A stretch of 64,000 nt of DNA. It comes from Solimonas terrae (lineage in GTDB: Bacteria; Pseudomonadota; Gammaproteobacteria; Nevskiales; Nevskiaceae). The stretch lies in assembly GCF_011067135.1 (NCBI RefSeq), contig NZ_JAAMOW010000009.1:186001-250000 (forward strand), written 5' to 3'. Position numbers and translations under genes: made by a program. This document shows, piece after piece, positions 19,645 through 29,003 of the stretch. Below the pieces are notes generated by a model. That model was not told the DNA's origin. It ran no database searches and saw nothing but the letters and a program-made list of their open reading frames with translations. Each line of letters begins with the position of its first letter. Positions within the stretch are counted from its first letter, which is position 1.

Positions 19645-20961
19645 TCAGAACGACAGCTGTACGCGCATTTCGTAGATCGACGGTTTCTGTCCGTCGTAAG
19701 GGCCGCCGTCGAGCTTGAGCACTTTCACGTAGTTCGCGTTGACGCGCAGGTAAGGGGTCAGATACCAGGACAGGCCCAGCGTCATGTCGTGCTCGTTGCC
19801 GCTGCTGACGCTGCCGTCGTCGAGATCGAGCCGGGAAAGTCGTGCCGCAGCCTCGAACGCGCCCCAGCCATCCGTGCCGAGCGGATGCGCCGGCTTGATG
19901 CCGTCGAATACGCCCTTGGCGACGTTGTATGTGCGCGTCTCGCCGGTCAGCGTGTACGCGAGCTGTGCATACCAGGTCTTGAACGCGAGATCGTCGCGGC
20001 CGTTGTCACGCTGTACATCGATCCACATGTACTCGCCCTGCAGCGATGCGGCGCCGAATGCGGTGGCGAATTCCGCGTCGCTCAGCCGGTAGCTCGTGGT
20101 ATCGAGCAGCGATCCGCTGTTGAGGAAGTTCGGCGCCTGGTTGGACTCGGGCCTGGCGGTGAATGCCACGGCGCTGGTCGACGGCGTCGTGCCGCTGTTG
20201 TCCTGCGTCGGCTTGCGCCAGTTCACGCCGAGGCCCAGGTGGACGACGCGATGTCCGGCGACGTAGGGCGCGAAGGTCGCGCGCGCCGCCAGGCCCCAGC
20301 CTTCGTCGCCGGATGCGCTGTCGCCGAGCGGTTCGCCGGTGGCGCTGGCCGCCAGCGACCAGCGACGGCCGGCGCGCGCGAGCTGGACGCCGGGCGCGCG
20401 CAGGATCGGCGAGACGACGTAGGCCGGCAGTCCGCGTTCGATGAACGTCGTGCCGGCCGCGCTGCTCAGCGATTCCATCGAGAATGGCAGCTTGGCCTGG
20501 CCGATCGTGACGCTGAACGGCTTGAAGCCGCTGTACGTGACGTAGGCGTCGGTGATCGCCGCGCTTGCCTTGGCGAACTCGTACTGGAAGCGATATTGCC
20601 AGTCGTCGCCCAGCTTGCCGCCGAGTGCGAGCCGCGAACGGCGCAGCAGCGTGCCGTCCGACAGATCGCTGCCGTCGGCGTCGAACGCCGCGAAATCGAT
20701 CTGCTGGAAGACGCCGAACTGCAGCGTATAGGTGCCGTCGCCGGTCGCCAGCATCAGTCCCTTGTCGGCCGAGAACGTCGCCGCCGTCCGCTCCTGTCGT
20801 GCTTGCTGTGCCTTGAGCTGCTGATACTCGTCGGCGTCGATCACGCCTTTCCCGGCCAGCGTTTCGAGCAGGCCGTCGTCGGCGAAGGCCGGACGGCCGG
20901 TGCAGACGACGGCAAGCGCGAGCACGGCGGCGCGCGTCGCGGTGGTGGCGTTTCGATGCAT
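19645..20961 (-). CDS. OprP/OprO-type porin
   Basis: 438 residues with a signal peptide ending near PAFA-DD. A short coiled segment (LAGKGVIDADEYQQLKAQQ) follows, then a beta-barrel of about 16 alternating strands ending in Phe (MRVQLSF), the outer-membrane assembly signal. The strands GTYTLQFGVFQQIDF and RRSRLALGGKLGDDWQYRFQYEF match Phosphate-selective porin O and P. Members carry phosphate, polyphosphate or other anions across the outer membrane. Selectivity cannot be told here, and no pst/pho genes are nearby. A GGGAG site precedes the start. Confidence 0.87.
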   Translation of the reverse strand: MHRNATTATRAAVLALAVVCTGRPAFADDGLLETLAGKGVIDADEYQQLKAQQARQERTAATFSADKGLMLATGDGTYTLQFGVFQQIDFAAFDADGSDLSDGTLLRRSRLALGGKLGDDWQYRFQYEFAKASAAITDAYVTYSGFKPFSVTIGQAKLPFSMESLSSAAGTTFIERGLPAYVVSPILRAPGVQLARAGRRWSLAASATGEPLGDSASGDEGWGLAARATFAPYVAGHRVVHLGLGVNWRKPTQDNSGTTPSTSAVAFTARPESNQAPNFLNSGSLLDTTSYRLSDAEFATAFGAASLQGEYMWIDVQRDNGRDDLAFKTWYAQLAYTLTGETRTYNVAKGVFDGIKPAHPLGTDGWGAFEAAARLSRLDLDDGSVSSGNEHDMTLGLSWYLTPYLRVNANYVKVLKLDGGPYDGQKPSIYEMRVQLSF

Positions 20962-20992
20962 CGGTTCTCCCTGCGGCGATGTATGTAGTCGA

Positions 20993-21010
20993 TATATACA
21001 TAAGTATATA
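20993..21010. promoter_or_regulatory. AT-rich palindrome in the porin/pyrF divergent region
   Basis: TATATAC-ATAA-GTATATA is a 7-bp-arm inverted repeat in otherwise GC-rich DNA, 32 bp upstream of the porin start. On the minus strand it contains TATACT, a reasonable -10 box, so it may be the core promoter, an operator, or both. It resembles the ATATAT-rich palindrome upstream of the PadR gene at 59412. Confidence 0.45.
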
Positions 21011-21104
21011 ACGCATTCCGCACGATTCTACCGCGCCGAAGTTGCCGCGCGCGGCGCGGACGCGGACAATTCAATTCTGTCCTTGCTGTCCCCCGGAAAA
21101 TCCC

Positions 21105-21820
21105 ATGATTCCAGCGCAGGAGCGCCTGATAGCCGCGCTCGACGTGCCGAGCACCGACGATGCGCGCCGACTCGTCGCCACGCTCGGCGACGCCGTCTCG
21201 TTCTACAAGATCGGCATGGAACTGCTGATGGCGCCCGGCTTCTTCGAGCTGCTGGCGTCACTGAAGGCCGACGGCAACAAGGTGTTCGTCGATCTGAAGT
21301 TCTTCGACATTCCGGAAACCGTGGCGCGCGCGGTGCGCAATCTCTCCGAGCGCGGTGCCGATTTCTGCACGATCCACGGCAACCAGTCGATCATGGAAGC
21401 GGCGGCCAAAGCCAAGTCCGGCACGACCAAAGTTCTGGCGGTGACGGCGCTGACCAGTCTTGATCAGGGTGATCTCGACGATCTCGGCTTCCGCTGCGAC
21501 ATCGCCGATCTGGTGCTGTCGCGGGCGCGCCGTTCGCTGGCGGCCGGCTGCGACGGTGTGGTGTCCTCGGGTCTCGAAGTCGAGCGACTGCGCCGCGAGG
21601 CGCCGCGCGAACTGATCTGCGTGACGCCGGGCATCCGGCCCGTCGAGAATCGCCTCGAAGCCGATCAGAAGCGGGTGATGACGCCGAGTGCAGCGATCCA
21701 TGCCGGCGCCGACTATCTGGTCATCGGCCGGCCGATCCGCGACGCCGTCGATCCGCGCGCAATGGCCTTGCAGATCCAGGCGGAAATTGCCGCCGCCCTG
21801 AACACCGCCGGAAGCCCGTC

Positions 21821-21824
<4 letters not shown>
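21105..21824 (+). CDS. pyrF: Orotidine 5'-phosphate decarboxylase
   Basis: 239 residues from ATG 21105. The catalytic signature is clear: [18 protein letters not shown], with the DxKxxD network whose Lys protonates C6 of the product. Upstream is [14 protein letters not shown] and near the end are CVTPGIRP and DYLVIGRPI, the phosphate-binding loops. It makes UMP, the last step of de novo pyrimidine synthesis. The stop overlaps the hemE start (ATGA). Confidence 0.96.
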
Positions 21825-22894
<1,070 letters not shown>

Positions 22895-22938
22895 TCGCGC
22901 GTTAGCATGTACACGTCGCTGCCGATCGAGGTTCGCTG

Positions 22939-23871
22939 ATGTTCTCCGTCATCTTCCCCGCCAGCGTCGTCGGACTCATCACGTCGCTGTGCGTGCTGGC
23001 GACGACGCTCGGCGTTTCGGTGCTGTTGCTGCCGGGCATCCTGCTGAAGCTGCTGCCGTACCGTCCGCTGCAGCGTGCCTGCAGCCGCTACTGCGTGTGG
23101 ATCGCGATCAACTGGGTGTCGGCGAACAAGATCCTGTTCCGTTTGCTGCATGCGGTGCAGTGGGAGATCGATGTCCGCGGTACGCTGGATCCGCGCGGCA
23201 ACTATCTGCTGATCGGCAACCACCAGTCCTGGGCCGACATCCTGCTGCTGTTCGACATCCTGCACACGCGCGTGCCGTTCCCGCGCTTCTTCCTCAAGCA
23301 TCAGCTGATCTACGTGCCGATCATCGGCACCGCCTGCTGGGCGATGGATTTCCCGTTCATGCGCCGTTACACCCGCGAGCAGCTTGAAGCGAAGCCCGAG
23401 CTCAAGGGCCAGGATGTCGAAGCCACGCGCCGCGCCTGCGAGATCTACAAGAGCGAGCCGGTCACCGTCATCAACTTTCTCGAAGGCACGCGTTTCTCGG
23501 AAGCCAAGCGCATCGCACGGCAGTCGCCGTACCGGCACCTGCTGCGGCCGAAGGCCGGCGGCATGTCGTTCACGCTCAATGCCATGGGCGAGCAGTTCGC
23601 CGGCATCATCGACGTGACGATCGCCTATCGGCCGACCGACAAACCGCTGCTCTGGAGCTTCGCCAGCGGCGAACAGGATCAGCTTTGCGTGCACATGGAC
23701 GTGCTGCCGATCCCGGCCGAGCTGATGCACGGCGATTACGAGAACGACGCGGAATTTCGCGCGCGATTCCAGGCCTGGGTCAATGCCCTCTGGGAACGCA
23801 AGGACGCCCGGCTCGAGCGCCAGCTCAACGGCCGGCCGGCGATGCAGGCACCGCGCCCGGCGCACGGCTGA
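22939..23871 (+). CDS. YihG-type membrane acyltransferase (PlsC family)
   Basis: 310 residues. An N-terminal membrane helix (about 5-40) precedes the PlsC-type domain with the H-x4-D motif NHQSWADI (about 94), RFFLKHQLIYVPIIG and the substrate motif FLEGTRFSE (about 182). These features match E. coli YihG, a 1-acyl-sn-glycerol-3-phosphate acyltransferase. It should acylate lysophosphatidic acid at the inner membrane. It follows hemE by 44 bp on the same strand and may share its transcript. Confidence 0.87.
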   Translation: MFSVIFPASVVGLITSLCVLATTLGVSVLLLPGILLKLLPYRPLQRACSRYCVWIAINWVSANKILFRLLHAVQWEIDVRGTLDPRGNYLLIGNHQSWADILLLFDILHTRVPFPRFFLKHQLIYVPIIGTACWAMDFPFMRRYTREQLEAKPELKGQDVEATRRACEIYKSEPVTVINFLEGTRFSEAKRIARQSPYRHLLRPKAGGMSFTLNAMGEQFAGIIDVTIAYRPTDKPLLWSFASGEQDQLCVHMDVLPIPAELMHGDYENDAEFRARFQAWVNALWERKDARLERQLNGRPAMQAPRPAHG

Positions 23872-24059
23872 GGATCCGTCGCAGCGGCTGCGGCAGGGTC
23901 TGCCTCTCCCGAACTGCCTTCGCTCGCGACGCCTCTGCGGCGGGCCCTGGCGACCGATTGGCCGACTCCATCCGCCCGATCGCCGCGTTCGTCAGCCGCG
24001 ACGGCCGTGCGTGTGCGCGATCCGCATAATCGCCGCTCCTGAAAATCCCGGAGCCATCG

Positions 24060-24995
24060 ATGCGCATCGGCGTGATCGCGGATGCGAGTTGCGATCTTCC
24101 CGAAGCTTTCCTGCACGAACACGACATCGGCATCCTGCCGGTGACGATCCAGCTCGGTGCGGACAGCTTCGACGATCATCGTGATGCGGCGCAGACGCGA
24201 CGTTTCTACGCCGAGCAACTGGCGGCGCGCGGCCTGGACGCCGAGACCCAGGCCTGCAGTGTCGAGCAGACACGCAGCCTGTTGCGCGAGCAGCTGATGG
24301 TCGATCGCGACTACGCGTTCTGCATCACGCTCAGCGCGACGCGCGGACGGACCTTCGAGAATACCGCCAAGGCCTCGTTCGCGATCCTCGCCGACGCCCA
24401 GTCCGGCGAGCAGCAGGCGCAGCCGCTGGCGCTGCGCGTGATCGATTCGAAGACCATGTTCAGCGGCACCGGCGTACTGGTGGCCGAGGCAGCGAAACTG
24501 GCGCGGGCCGGCGTCACCCCGTTCGAAATGCGCCGCCGCCTCGAAATCCTGCGCGACTCGATCTGCGCCTACATGGTCCCGGGCGATCTCTACTACCTGC
24601 GCAATCGCGCGCAGCACAAAGGTGAACGCAGCGTCGACTGGTTCAGCTATGCGATCGGCACCGCGCTCGATCTGCGTCCGGTGCTGCTCGGCTACCGTGG
24701 CGAGACCCAGGCGGTGGCGCGTCTGCGTGGCTACGAACATGCCGTCGAGCGCATGTTCGCGCACGTTGCGCGACAGGTCGAAGCCGGACTGGAGCTGGGC
24801 CATCTCTGCGTCAGCTATGGCGGCGAACTGGAGCGCCTGGCCGAGCTGCCCGGTTACGCCGCCTTGCAGGACGCCACCACGCGCCATGGCATCCAGCTGC
24901 TGGCGAGCGTGATGTCGGCCACGGCGGCGGTCAATGTCGGTGCTGGCTGCGTGTCGGTCGCCTACGGTGGCGAGCTGCGGCCGTTCCGGCTCTAG
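24060..24995 (+). CDS. DegV family fatty-acid-binding protein
   Basis: 311 residues. The N-terminus RIGVIADASCDLP followed by ILPVTIQLG is the DegV opening, then TLSATRGRTFENTAKAS and VIDSKTMFSGTGVLVAEAAKL, the fatty-acid cradle. In Firmicutes such proteins (FakB) present bound fatty acids to FakA. No FakA-like kinase was recognised here, so the role in this organism is open. The gap before it (23872-24059, 188 bp) shows no feature. Confidence 0.85.
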   Translation: MRIGVIADASCDLPEAFLHEHDIGILPVTIQLGADSFDDHRDAAQTRRFYAEQLAARGLDAETQACSVEQTRSLLREQLMVDRDYAFCITLSATRGRTFENTAKASFAILADAQSGEQQAQPLALRVIDSKTMFSGTGVLVAEAAKLARAGVTPFEMRRRLEILRDSICAYMVPGDLYYLRNRAQHKGERSVDWFSYAIGTALDLRPVLLGYRGETQAVARLRGYEHAVERMFAHVARQVEAGLELGHLCVSYGGELERLAELPGYAALQDATTRHGIQLLASVMSATAAVNVGAGCVSVAYGGELRPFRL

Positions 24996-25019
24996 TGCTG
25001 CCGTCGCGGCGCGATCGAC

Positions 25020-26111
25020 TCAGGACTCGACGGCGGCAACCAGAGCCTGCAGTTGCGCCAGCCGGGTTTCGAGTTCGGCGTCGTTGCCGGCCGTCACCGT
25101 GGCATGACCGACCTTGCGCTGCGGCTTCGGCGCCTTGCCGTAGTGGTGGATGTGCACGCCGGGAATCGCCGCCAGCGCTTCGTTGGACGGCGTGTTGCCG
25201 ATGAAGTTGACCATCACCGACGGGCCGCGCAAGGCGGTCGAGCCCAGCGGCAGGCCGGCGATTGCGCGCAGGTGGTTCTCGAACTGCGAGCAGTCCGCGC
25301 CTTCGATCGTCCAGTGCCCGGAGTTGTGCACGCGCGGCGCGATCTCGTTGGCGTACAGTTTGCCGCTCGCCACGAAGAACTCGAACGCCAGCACGCCGAC
25401 ATAACCGAGATGTTCGAGCACGCGTGTCGCGTGCGCTTCGGCGGCGGCCTGCAGCGGGTCATCGGCGCGTGGCCGCGCGACCCGCAGGATGCCATCGCGA
25501 TGCACGTTCTCGACGACCGGATAGAAGCGCAGCTCGCCGCTCTTGCCGCGCACCGCAAGGCAGGAAATCTCGCGTTCGAACGGCACGAAGGCTTCGAGGA
25601 TCAGCGGCTGGCCGCCAATCGCGGCCCAGGCCTTGTCGAGGTCCTCGGCTTTGCGCAGCACGGCCTGGCCCTTGCCGTCGTAGCCGAGCCGGCGCGTCTT
25701 CAGAACTGCCGGCAGGCCGACGTTCTTGACCGCGATTTCCAGTGCTTCGCGCGTCGCCACCGGCATGTAGCGCGGCACCGGAATGCCGAGCTTGTCGAAC
25801 AGGGTCTTCTCGGACAGGCGATCCTGTCCGACGGTCAGTGCCACCGGTGCCGGCAGCAGCGGGATGCGGCCGGCGACGAACTCGGCGGTCTTCGCCGGCA
25901 CGTTCTCGAACTCGTAGGTCGCCAGGTCGACGCCGACACAGAATTCGGCGAGCGCGTGCTCGTCGACGTAGTCGGCGTGGATGTGTGTGCCCAGCGGCGC
26001 GGCACAGGCTTCGGTCGCCGGATCGAGGAACACGAAGTCCAGATCCAGCGGATAACCGGCCAGCGCCAGCATCCGTCCCAGCTGGCCCGCCCCCAGGATG
26101 CCGATCTTCAT
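25020..26111 (-). CDS. purK: N5-carboxyaminoimidazole ribonucleotide synthase
   Basis: 363 residues from ATG 26111 (MKIGILGAGQLGRMLALAG). ATP-grasp features: KTRRLGYDGKGQ for nucleotide binding, EAFVPFEREIS, and NEIAPRVHNSGHWTIEG, which supplies metal ligands near the active site. PurK uses ATP and bicarbonate to carboxylate AIR in purine synthesis. It lies downstream of purE on the same strand, with 127 bp between them that shows no clear signal. Confidence 0.96.
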   Translation of the reverse strand: MKIGILGAGQLGRMLALAGYPLDLDFVFLDPATEACAAPLGTHIHADYVDEHALAEFCVGVDLATYEFENVPAKTAEFVAGRIPLLPAPVALTVGQDRLSEKTLFDKLGIPVPRYMPVATREALEIAVKNVGLPAVLKTRRLGYDGKGQAVLRKAEDLDKAWAAIGGQPLILEAFVPFEREISCLAVRGKSGELRFYPVVENVHRDGILRVARPRADDPLQAAAEAHATRVLEHLGYVGVLAFEFFVASGKLYANEIAPRVHNSGHWTIEGADCSQFENHLRAIAGLPLGSTALRGPSVMVNFIGNTPSNEALAAIPGVHIHHYGKAPKPQRKVGHATVTAGNDAELETRLAQLQALVAAVES

Positions 26112-26238
26112 GCCGGAGTCACCGAGCAGCTGCGGCGCCCGGCGGCGTCCGGAATCGTCGATGACGAGCGACTCGGCTGCGGCAGCTGCGCTACGGCAGG
26201 CCGCGATCCGCCGTCGCCTGCGACGGCCTGCGATGATT

Positions 26239-26745
26239 TCATGGGAGTTGTAGCGGCTCGTCGTTGAGGACTTTTGCCGTCTGGTTGCTGCGGAATTTCG
26301 CGAGCCGGCTCGCCAGACGCTTGTCGGTCGTGGCGAGGATCGCGGCGGCGAGCAGCGCGGCATTGGTGGCACCGGCCTTGCCGATGGCGAGTGTCGCGAC
26401 CGGAATGCCGGCCGGCATCTGCACGATCGACAGCAGCGAGTCGAGCCCGTTCAGCGCCTTGCTCTGCACCGGCACGCCGAGCACCGGCAGCTGGGTTTTC
26501 GCGGCACACATGCCCGGCAGATGCGCGGCGCCGCCGGCGCCGGCGATGATCACCTTGAGTCCGCGGGTGGCGGCCTGCTCGGCGTAGTCGAACAGCAGAT
26601 CGGGCGTGCGGTGCGCCGAAACCACGCGGGTCTCAAAGGCGATGCCGAGGTCTGCCAGCGTTTGCGCGGCATGTGCCATCGTCTCCCAATCGGAGCGGGA
26701 GCCCATGATGACGCCGACGACGGCGGTAGGTTTGCTGCTGGCCAC
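26239..26745 (-). CDS. purE: N5-CAIR mutase, class I
   Basis: 168 residues. It has the GSRSDWETM phosphate loop with the SAHRTPD catalytic His region, then [12 protein letters not shown] and [21 protein letters not shown]. PurE moves the carboxyl group of N5-CAIR to C4, completing the PurK step. It is first of the purE-purK pair. Between this start and the SIMPL gene (26865-26894) is an inverted repeat, GACTAAA / TTTAGTC, that could be an operator. Confidence 0.96.
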   Translation of the reverse strand: MASSKPTAVVGVIMGSRSDWETMAHAAQTLADLGIAFETRVVSAHRTPDLLFDYAEQAATRGLKVIIAGAGGAAHLPGMCAAKTQLPVLGVPVQSKALNGLDSLLSIVQMPAGIPVATLAIGKAGATNAALLAAAILATTDKRLASRLAKFRSNQTAKVLNDEPLQLP

Positions 26746-26864
26746 TTTCGGCCCCTGGTAAAAGGCGGGGGAGAAAGCGCCGCATTATCGCATCGCCGCG
26801 ATTTGCGCGCACGGTCGAGGTTTGCGCGCGCCGCGAGCTACCGGTGGCCGGCCGTCGCTGTCGT

Positions 26865-26894
26865 GACTAAAGACTCAGAACCGAAGTTTTAGTC
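26865..26894. promoter_or_regulatory. Inverted repeat upstream of purE
   Basis: GACTAAA (26865-26871) and TTTAGTC (26888-26894) are complementary with a 16-base spacer. They lie between the end of the SIMPL gene and the start of purE, about 120 bp upstream of purE. It could be an operator or part of the 3' end of the upstream transcript. No T-tract follows in the minus direction. Confidence 0.3.
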
Positions 26895-26912
26895 AATCAT
26901 AAAAAACATGTC

Positions 26913-27638
26913 TCAATGTTCCAGCAGATCGAATTCGGCGCTGGCCGTGGCGCGGTATTTGATCTCGCCGCCGGCAAAACCCATCTCGTCGTTGCCGCCG
27001 TTGCTGTCGGCGGCGCTGTAGGCCATGGCCTTGGCCATCACCATCGGCGTCGGCGGCGGCATGTCGTTGTTGACGCGCAAGGTGCGCACCGGCCCGAGCT
27101 TCATGCCCAGCGTCTCGGCCAGCAGCCGCGCCTTGTCGCGCGCATCGGTCGCGGCCTTGGCCAGCGCTTCGCGTGTCAAGGCATCGGCCTGGCTTGATTC
27201 CAGGGTCGGCGAGCTGACGTGGTTGATGCCGACCCTGGTGGCACCAAGCACGAAGTCGCCGAGCTTGTCGAGATTGCTGACGGTGACGGCAATGTCGCGG
27301 CGTGCGCGATAGCCGACCAGCTTCTGTTGCTTGGCCTTGTCGTCCCAGACGTATTCCGGATTGATGCTGATGCCGGCGGTCGAGATCTCCTTGTCGCTGG
27401 CGCCGAGCTTGTGCGCTTCGGCCAGATACGCGCGGACGATGCCATTGACCTGCGCCTCGGCGGTCTTCAGATCGGGATCGAGCGCGTCGGCGGCGAGATT
27501 GAGGCGCGCTCGGTCCGGCAGCGTGCTGACTTCGCCCTGACCATCGACCGCGACGATGCGCGGTGCCGGTGCGTCGGCGGCGTGAGCGGTGCCTGCGAAC
27601 AGCAGGGCGGCAGGAAGCAGCCAGGCCAGCGTTTTCAT
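26913..27638 (-). CDS. SIMPL (DUF541) domain periplasmic protein
   Basis: 241 residues from ATG 27638. There is a signal peptide (LLPAALLFAGTAHA) cut before ADAPAP. The mature protein is a SIMPL domain: VDGQGEVSTLPDRARLNL at the N-terminus, then a YRARRDIAVTVSNLDKLGDFV strand-helix unit and AATDARDKARLLAETLGMKLG near the end. Such BP26/OMP28-like proteins are periplasmic oligomers of unclear function, often linked to oxidative stress. It is divergent from sufT. Confidence 0.87.
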   Translation of the reverse strand: MKTLAWLLPAALLFAGTAHAADAPAPRIVAVDGQGEVSTLPDRARLNLAADALDPDLKTAEAQVNGIVRAYLAEAHKLGASDKEISTAGISINPEYVWDDKAKQQKLVGYRARRDIAVTVSNLDKLGDFVLGATRVGINHVSSPTLESSQADALTREALAKAATDARDKARLLAETLGMKLGPVRTLRVNNDMPPPTPMVMAKAMAYSAADSNGGNDEMGFAGGEIKYRATASAEFDLLEH

Positions 27639-27783
27639 GGTTCGGTTCTCGGCGGGCTTGTATGGGCGGTTTTCGATCATAAATGAAGCCGGCATGGCCG
27701 CTCGCTTAACGCGGGGGCTGTCGCGCTGGTTTAAAATCACGTTCCTACGTTTTCGCGCCGGTCGGCGCGAGCCAACCATCCCC

Positions 27784-28332
27784 ATGAGCGCCATCCACGA
27801 ACCTGTCAGCCTGACGCGCGATGTCATCGGCGTCCTGATTCCGCAAGGCACCAAGGTCGAGCTGCCGGAAGGCGCGCACGCGCAGATCACGCAGGCGCTC
27901 GGCGGCAGCTTCACCGTCCAGGTCGAAGGCCACCTGTTCCGCATCGAAGGCAAGGATGCCGACGCGATCGGCCAGCAGATCGTCAAAGGCCCGGAGATCG
28001 CGGCCGATGCCAGCGACGAAGACATCGAGAAGGCCGTCTGGGATCAGCTCAAGACCTGCTACGACCCGGAAATCCCGGTCGATATCGTCGAGCTCGGTCT
28101 GGTCTACGAGTGCAGGATCGAAACGCTGGACCCGGGCAAGCGCCGCGCCAATGTGCGCATGACGCTGACTGCGCCCGGCTGCGGCATGGGCGACATCCTC
28201 GTCGCCGACGTCAAGAGCAAGGTCGAGCAGATTCCGACGATCGTCGAATCCGATGTCGAGCTGGTGTTCGATCCGCCCTGGAACCAGACCATGATGTCGG
28301 AGGCGGCGAAACTCGCCACCGGCATGTTCTAG
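27784..28332 (+). CDS. sufT: Fe-S cluster assembly protein SufT
   Basis: 182 residues from ATG 27784. An N-terminal domain of about 75 residues precedes the MIP18/DUF59 domain: VWDQLKTCYDPEIPVDIVELGLVY, then MTLTAPGCGMGDILVADVK with the conserved Cys, and DPPWNQTMMSEAAK. SufT helps Fe-S cluster maturation. No other suf or isc gene is in the window, so it is an isolated member. Confidence 0.92.
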   Translation: MSAIHEPVSLTRDVIGVLIPQGTKVELPEGAHAQITQALGGSFTVQVEGHLFRIEGKDADAIGQQIVKGPEIAADASDEDIEKAVWDQLKTCYDPEIPVDIVELGLVYECRIETLDPGKRRANVRMTLTAPGCGMGDILVADVKSKVEQIPTIVESDVELVFDPPWNQTMMSEAAKLATGMF

Positions 28333-28360
28333 GGAAACCCCGCACGGCTGCTGCGCGTGC

Positions 28361-28443
28361 GTCTGGCACCGCCCGGCGGTGCTCGCAATGCTCACGTACT
28401 GATGTACGCTGCGCTTGCTGCGCGCCGGCGGTCAGCGCCAGAC
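28361..28443. repeat. Large imperfect hairpin downstream of sufT
   Basis: Outer arms GTCTGGC (28361-28367) and GCCAGAC (28437-28443) enclose a smaller palindrome, GCACCGCC-C-GGCGGTGC (28366-28382), and a central CGTAC-TGAT-GTACG hairpin. The nested symmetry suggests an intergenic repeat or a structured 3' end. The rest of the 284-bp gap up to apaG shows nothing I can name. Confidence 0.5.
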
Positions 28444-28616
28444 ACCCGCTCGCGACGCCGTGCAAAGCTTCCCTCGACGCCGTTCGAGATTCGCGGCAGA
28501 AGAAGCCGGAACCAGGGATTTCCAAAGACCAGCCAGACAATGGTTTTTGCCGCCCCTGGCCGTGTGCGTCCGTGAGTTTCGTGTCCGGGAAAATCTCGCG
28601 AAAAGGTAGTTGAGCC

Positions 28617-29003
28617 ATGTCAGACACCGTGACCCGTGGCATCCGCATCATCGTCAAGCCACGTTTCGTCGCCGAGCAGTCGGACCCCGAAGCGGGGCAC
28701 TGGCTGTTCGCGTATCACATCACGATCCGCAATGAAGGCGACGAAACCGTGCAGCTGCTCAACCGCCACTGGGTGATCACCAACGGCGAGGCGCAGGTCG
28801 ATGAAGTGCGCGGTCCCGGCGTTGTCGGTTATCAGCCGGTGCTCGGGCCCGGCGAGGAATTCCAGTACAGCAGCGGCTGTCCGCTGAGCACGCCGGTCGG
28901 CACCATGCACGGCGAGTTCGACATGATGGTCGTCGAGGGCAAACAGCGCTTCGACGCAAAGATCAGCCCGTTCCGGCTTGCGGTACCCAGCGCGCTGAAT
29001 TAG
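28617..29003 (+). CDS. apaG: Co2+/Mg2+ efflux protein ApaG
   Basis: 128 residues, standard ApaG length. The single FN3-like beta-sandwich shows YHITIRNEGDETVQLLNRHW, then a GPGVVGYQPVLGPGEEFQY loop (pyrophosphate-binding GxGxxG-like) and STPVGTMHGEFDM. The family is tied to divalent metal tolerance in Salmonella; its molecular activity is unsettled. The usual neighbours ksgA/apaH are absent. It overlaps the convergent oxidoreductase stop by 4 bp. Confidence 0.94.
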   Translation: MSDTVTRGIRIIVKPRFVAEQSDPEAGHWLFAYHITIRNEGDETVQLLNRHWVITNGEAQVDEVRGPGVVGYQPVLGPGEEFQYSSGCPLSTPVGTMHGEFDMMVVEGKQRFDAKISPFRLAVPSALN

